Assembly: GCA_947584775.1 (NCBI GenBank)
Contig: CANPWT010000052.1
Location: 1 to 7,204 of the forward strand
DNA: 7,204 nucleotides
Direction of reading: 5' to 3'
DNA from: an uncultured Clostridia bacterium
GTDB lineage: Bacteria; Bacillota; Clostridia; Christensenellales; UBA1242
The notes under the pieces are model-generated. The model was not told the origin of the DNA. It saw nothing but the letters and a program-made list of their open reading frames with translations, and made no database searches. The stretch's first letter is position 1, and each line of letters opens with the position of its first letter. Shown piece after piece: positions 4,665 to 7,204 of the stretch. The translations under genes and the position numbers were made by a program.

Positions 4665-6167
4665 ATGGAAGAAACTGTAAGCAAGGTTACTTACGCAAAA
4701 AATTTAAACAAACAAAATTTTTCGGCGTCTATAAGTATTCCCATTGACACTAATGTGAATATAAAAACTATTTTGCAAATTGATAGTTACCTATTTGATG
4801 AAAAGGTAGAGTGTGGCAACGGAAAAGCAATTATGAGCGGCAAAATTGGCGTTAAGGTTTTATATGTAGATAAGGACAACATCACCAACACAATAACGGA
4901 CTCACTAACTTTTAGCGAAACAATTTTAGATAATTCAATTACAAGCGATTCGTACATAAACATTAGCGACATTAAAATTGTAAATCAGGTTTTAAACAAA
5001 GAGGGCAATTTAAAAATTAATTGCGATATTTTTGTTTTGCCTGTGATGTATGTAAACTTAGGTTTGGGCAACAACCTTAACACGGAAAATATGATTTGCA
5101 AAAAGAAAGAAGTTAGCACAAACACAATTTCCTGCTTTGTGGACAGCGCTTTTGACTACACCGTCAACTTGGAAACTAAGGAAAATATTTCTAAGGTGTT
5201 GATGATAAATTCCACCTTTAACCCAGACAAACTGACCCCGCGTTCCGATTGCATTGAAGTTGAGGGCAAATTGTTTACGATTGTGGTTTACGAAACAGAA
5301 AAGGACGGCGAAAACATAATTAAAAAATTGGTGGACACAACCGCCGTTAAAGCCGAACTGCCTGTTGCCAACCAAGCAGATTGTGTTGCCGATTTAAATT
5401 TTACAATAGATAAATCTAAGGAAGTTTTGGACACCGTTATTGAGGACGGTGCAAGTGTGGTTACAATAAGTTACAAAGTTAAGGCAAAGGGTGTGTGCCT
5501 AATGCCGGTGAATATTGAAGTGGTTGAAGATTTATACTCCACCGCTTACGAAGTTGACTTAGCAAAAACCAAGCGCGAATTTAACAAGGTTAGCGCTTGC
5601 TCGTCCTTTGCAGATAATATTGCGGGCGAAGTTTCAATAACGGATGAGGAAAGCGCCATTGACGACATTGTTGCAAATGTAGATATTGTGCCAGAAATTA
5701 CAAACAAATATATTAAAGACAACTATTTATATTTTGAGGGCGTTATTTCTTCCACCATTATTTATATAGACGAGTTTAAAGAATATCAGCAAAAACATGT
5801 GGAACTGCCATACATTATTAACACAAAAATTGAAATGGAAAAACTAGATTGTGCGCACGCCTCCATTTCGGTTGAGGACACCCACGCCAAGGCAAAGCGC
5901 GGAACAATTATTGAGGTCGAATATGCAGTGTGTTTTAATGTTTGTGCCTACTCCAACAATAATGTTGAACTAATTGACAGTGTTGCCGTTAAAAATCCGC
6001 TAGATTTTGGTGCGTACGATTATCAAATTTACATTGCTAAACCAATGGAAACAATGTGGGAACTTGGCAAGCGAATTAAAATTAGCCCAGACGAAATTTT
6101 AAAACTAAACAAAGACCTGCCTTTAATTATGGCCGGCAAAGAAAAAATATTAATTAAAAGAAATTAG
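4665..6167 (+). CDS. sipL: SipL-like spore coat morphogenetic protein (SPOCS repeats plus C-terminal LysM)
   Basis: A 500-residue protein. Seen: three beta-rich repeats at about 20-145, 160-290 and 320-445, each with the VxGKxxVxVxY-like strand pattern of SPOCS (DUF3794) domains, for example MSGKIGVKVLYVD, VEGKLFTIVVYET and FEGVISSTIIYID. The last 48 residues (453-500) form a LysM domain with ETMWELGKRIKISPDEILKLNKDL. No signal peptide or membrane span, as expected for a mother-cell cytoplasmic protein. SipL in C. difficile (about 520 residues, same domain order) binds the coat-basement ATPase SpoIVA through its LysM domain and is needed for coat attachment and engulfment. The match here is to domain order, length and motifs, not to a database search. 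Divergent neighbour of spo0A, which supports a sporulation role. A terminator lies about 190 nt downstream at 6358-6386. Confidence 0.88.
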   Translation: MEETVSKVTYAKNLNKQNFSASISIPIDTNVNIKTILQIDSYLFDEKVECGNGKAIMSGKIGVKVLYVDKDNITNTITDSLTFSETILDNSITSDSYINISDIKIVNQVLNKEGNLKINCDIFVLPVMYVNLGLGNNLNTENMICKKKEVSTNTISCFVDSAFDYTVNLETKENISKVLMINSTFNPDKLTPRSDCIEVEGKLFTIVVYETEKDGENIIKKLVDTTAVKAELPVANQADCVADLNFTIDKSKEVLDTVIEDGASVVTISYKVKAKGVCLMPVNIEVVEDLYSTAYEVDLAKTKREFNKVSACSSFADNIAGEVSITDEESAIDDIVANVDIVPEITNKYIKDNYLYFEGVISSTIIYIDEFKEYQQKHVELPYIINTKIEMEKLDCAHASISVEDTHAKAKRGTIIEVEYAVCFNVCAYSNNNVELIDSVAVKNPLDFGAYDYQIYIAKPMETMWELGKRIKISPDEILKLNKDLPLIMAGKEKILIKRN

Positions 6168-6192
6168 TTTATTAAATAATTTTTAATTTATA

Positions 6193-6250
6193 TTGTAATT
6201 TTAGTTTTTAAAATCTTATATTGACTAAAAACTGTGTTGTAATTTTAGTT
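6193..6250. repeat. Near-tandem repeat, period 44 nt
   Basis: TTGTAATTTTAGTT occurs exactly at 6193-6206 and 6237-6250, and similar AAATCTT-ATA segments follow each copy. Within the first copy AGTTTTTA can pair with TAAAAACT before the second copy begins. Probably a local duplication; function unknown. Confidence 0.55.
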
Positions 6251-6357
6251 AAATCTTTATAATAATTTTGTTTTAACTAATTTTCATTTAAGTAAAACAA
6301 TTTTAAAGTTGTTTAAATAAAAAAATACAACAAACAATGATGAATTCATTGAAAAAT

Positions 6358-6386
6358 GGGAAGAACTTTTCTTCCTGTTTTTTATT
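6358..6386 (+). terminator. Intrinsic terminator, plus strand (sipL side)
   Basis: GGGAAGAA (6358-6365), a 3-nt loop CTT and TTCTTCCT (6369-6376) form an 8-bp stem with one G-T pair, followed by G and six T (6378-6383). It is the first strong terminator after sipL, 190 nt past its stop. Confidence 0.8.
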
Positions 6387-6408
6387 AAAAAAACCACGGT
6401 TGCCCGTG
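6387..6408 (-). terminator. Intrinsic terminator, minus strand (gpsA side)
   Basis: On the minus strand CACGG (6408-6404), loop GCAA and CCGTG (6399-6395) form a GNRA-like capped 5-bp stem, followed by G and seven T (6393-6387). It would end transcripts from the gpsA-like gene about 220 nt after its stop, and sits directly against the plus-strand terminator. Confidence 0.75.
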
Positions 6409-6599
6409 ATTTATGTTTTGTGTAATTAAAAGTTTAATTATATTTTTTATTTAATTTTAATTATAAATAAATTGTTTGTGAATTGTTTATTAATTTATTT
6501 CTTTAATTGTTGTTTTGTAAATGTGAGTTTGTTGGTTTTTGTTAATATATTAGTTGGCAAATTACAAGTTTTAATAGTGCTTTTATGCAAGCAATACGA

Positions 6600-6640
6600 T
6601 TAATTTAGTTTACAAAAACATGATAATTTAATTTAGTTTA
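6600..6640. repeat. 13-nt direct repeat at the gpsA-like 3' end
   Basis: TTAATTTAGTTTA occurs at 6600-6612 and 6628-6640. The right copy is the complement of the last three codons (Lys-Leu-Asn), the stop and one base of the Tyr codon before them. The left copy lies in the 3' untranslated region, 28 nt away. Likely a slip or small duplication. Confidence 0.5.
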
Positions 6641-7204
6641 TAAGTGTTTTCTTCAAGTTTATAAACTTCGTTTATTGCTTTTTCAATTTGGTTAACTGCC
6701 CTATTTGGTGCAATTTTTCCAAGTAAAATTTGGTTGTAAACTTCCATTAATGGGGCTTTTAGTTGCATTTTATCGCTAACTTGGGCGTTAAAATTTTCCA
6801 TCCTTTTAATTAGTCCGCTAACTGCATCTCTGCCCTCCACCGAACTAAAATTAAGTTGTGGGTGAATGGTGTTTTGCTTTACAATTTCTATGCCAAAATT
6901 TAGGTTGTGGCTGTTGCTATCGTACATTGTTGCATCGTAATCGCCAAGCAGGCTTAACCCGCGCGCGGTTTTTGTTATGCACTGCATAGCCTCTAAATAT
7001 TGTTCCATTTCGCTTAGGCTTGCGCACATGAGTGAGCCACGCAATGTGTTGTTGCCACTGCCCACGCAGATGCCTGCCAAACCGCCATAAACATTTTTTG
7101 CAGCAGCGCAAAGTTCCACGCCTTTAACATCTGTTGACAAAAACAATTTAAACGATTTGTTTACAATTATTTTTTTAAAATCCTCGGCCAAATTATAGTT
7201 ATAG
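6628..7204 (-). CDS. gpsA: Glycerol-3-phosphate dehydrogenase [NAD(P)+]-like, C-terminal part
   Basis: A partial gene: the frame stays open to the right edge, so the N-terminal Rossmann domain (about 140 residues) lies outside and the visible 191 residues are the C-terminal domain. A TTG at 7191 is not the true start, because the family-conserved sequence continues upstream of it. Seen: STDVKGVELCAAAKNVYGGLAGI, matching the family DxxGvElggAlKNv block with its catalytic lysine; NNTLRGSLMCASLSEMEQYLEAM; GLSLLGDYDAT; SNSHNLNFG; and a VEG segment. GpsA reduces dihydroxyacetone phosphate to sn-glycerol-3-phosphate for phospholipid synthesis in the cytoplasm. Odd: the usual ITRG is MCAS here and the substrate-binding SRN is SHN, so this may be a divergent paralogue. 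Convergent with sipL; its terminator is at 6387-6408. The symbol applies to the family rather than to proven activity. Confidence 0.82.
   Translation of the reverse strand, partial: YNYNLAEDFKKIIVNKSFKLFLSTDVKGVELCAAAKNVYGGLAGICVGSGNNTLRGSLMCASLSEMEQYLEAMQCITKTARGLSLLGDYDATMYDSNSHNLNFGIEIVKQNTIHPQLNFSSVEGRDAVSGLIKRMENFNAQVSDKMQLKAPLMEVYNQILLGKIAPNRAVNQIEKAINEVYKLEENTYKLN

Larger units (their letters stand above)
6168..6627. other. Non-coding AT-rich region between convergent sipL and gpsA-like genes
   Basis: This 460-nt stretch contains no credible open frame. It holds a near-tandem 44-nt period repeat (TTGTAATTTTAGTT at 6193-6206 and 6237-6250), a TATAAT at 6258-6263 and a hairpin CAATGA/TCATTG at 6335-6351. 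It also holds two opposed terminators (6358-6386 and 6387-6408) and an AT-only inverted repeat TAATTAAA/TTTAATTA at 6423-6440. Nothing recognisable was seen in 6441-6599. Confidence 0.65.

Overview
The window comes from a strongly AT-rich chromosome of a spore-forming, anaerobic, low-GC Firmicute, most likely an uncultured clostridial lineage. The evidence is a complete spo0A, a sipL-type SPOCS/LysM spore-coat gene, a veg gene, an [FeFe]-hydrogenase, strong GGAGG-type ribosome sites and TTGACA/TATAAT promoters. No mobile element, CRISPR array, tRNA or rRNA gene was seen.

Layout, left to right. Positions 1-2205 hold a minus-strand operon read right to left. It has a near-consensus sigma-A promoter (2177-2205), a histidyl-tRNA synthetase-like gene (897-2141) and, 12 nt after its stop, an [FeFe]-hydrogenase gene that runs off the left edge (1-884). 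Just upstream lies the minus-strand veg gene (2356-2592), whose probable terminator (2206-2240) abuts the hisS promoter. Divergent from veg is an unfamiliar plus-strand gene (2868-3377) for a small protein with two identically spaced zinc ribbons and a 77-residue, almost purely Asp/Glu tail. It ends at a strong bidirectional terminator and faces spo0A (minus, 3531-4277), which has its own GC-rich 3' hairpin.

A very AT-rich intergenic region (4278-4664), carrying a perfect Spo0A-box core, separates spo0A from the divergent sipL-like gene (plus, 4665-6167). A second long non-coding stretch (6168-6627) holds two back-to-back terminators of opposite polarity. The right edge holds the C-terminal part of a divergent NAD(P)-glycerol-3-phosphate dehydrogenase (minus, 6628-7204, partial).

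Functionally, spo0A (master regulator of sporulation entry) and sipL (spore coat/engulfment morphogenesis) form a divergent sporulation pair. HisRS-hydrogenase is a mixed housekeeping/energy operon. The least explained item is the zinc-ribbon/poly-acidic protein. Other oddities are a missing motif-3 arginine in the HisRS-like protein and missing substrate-site residues in the GpsA-like protein.
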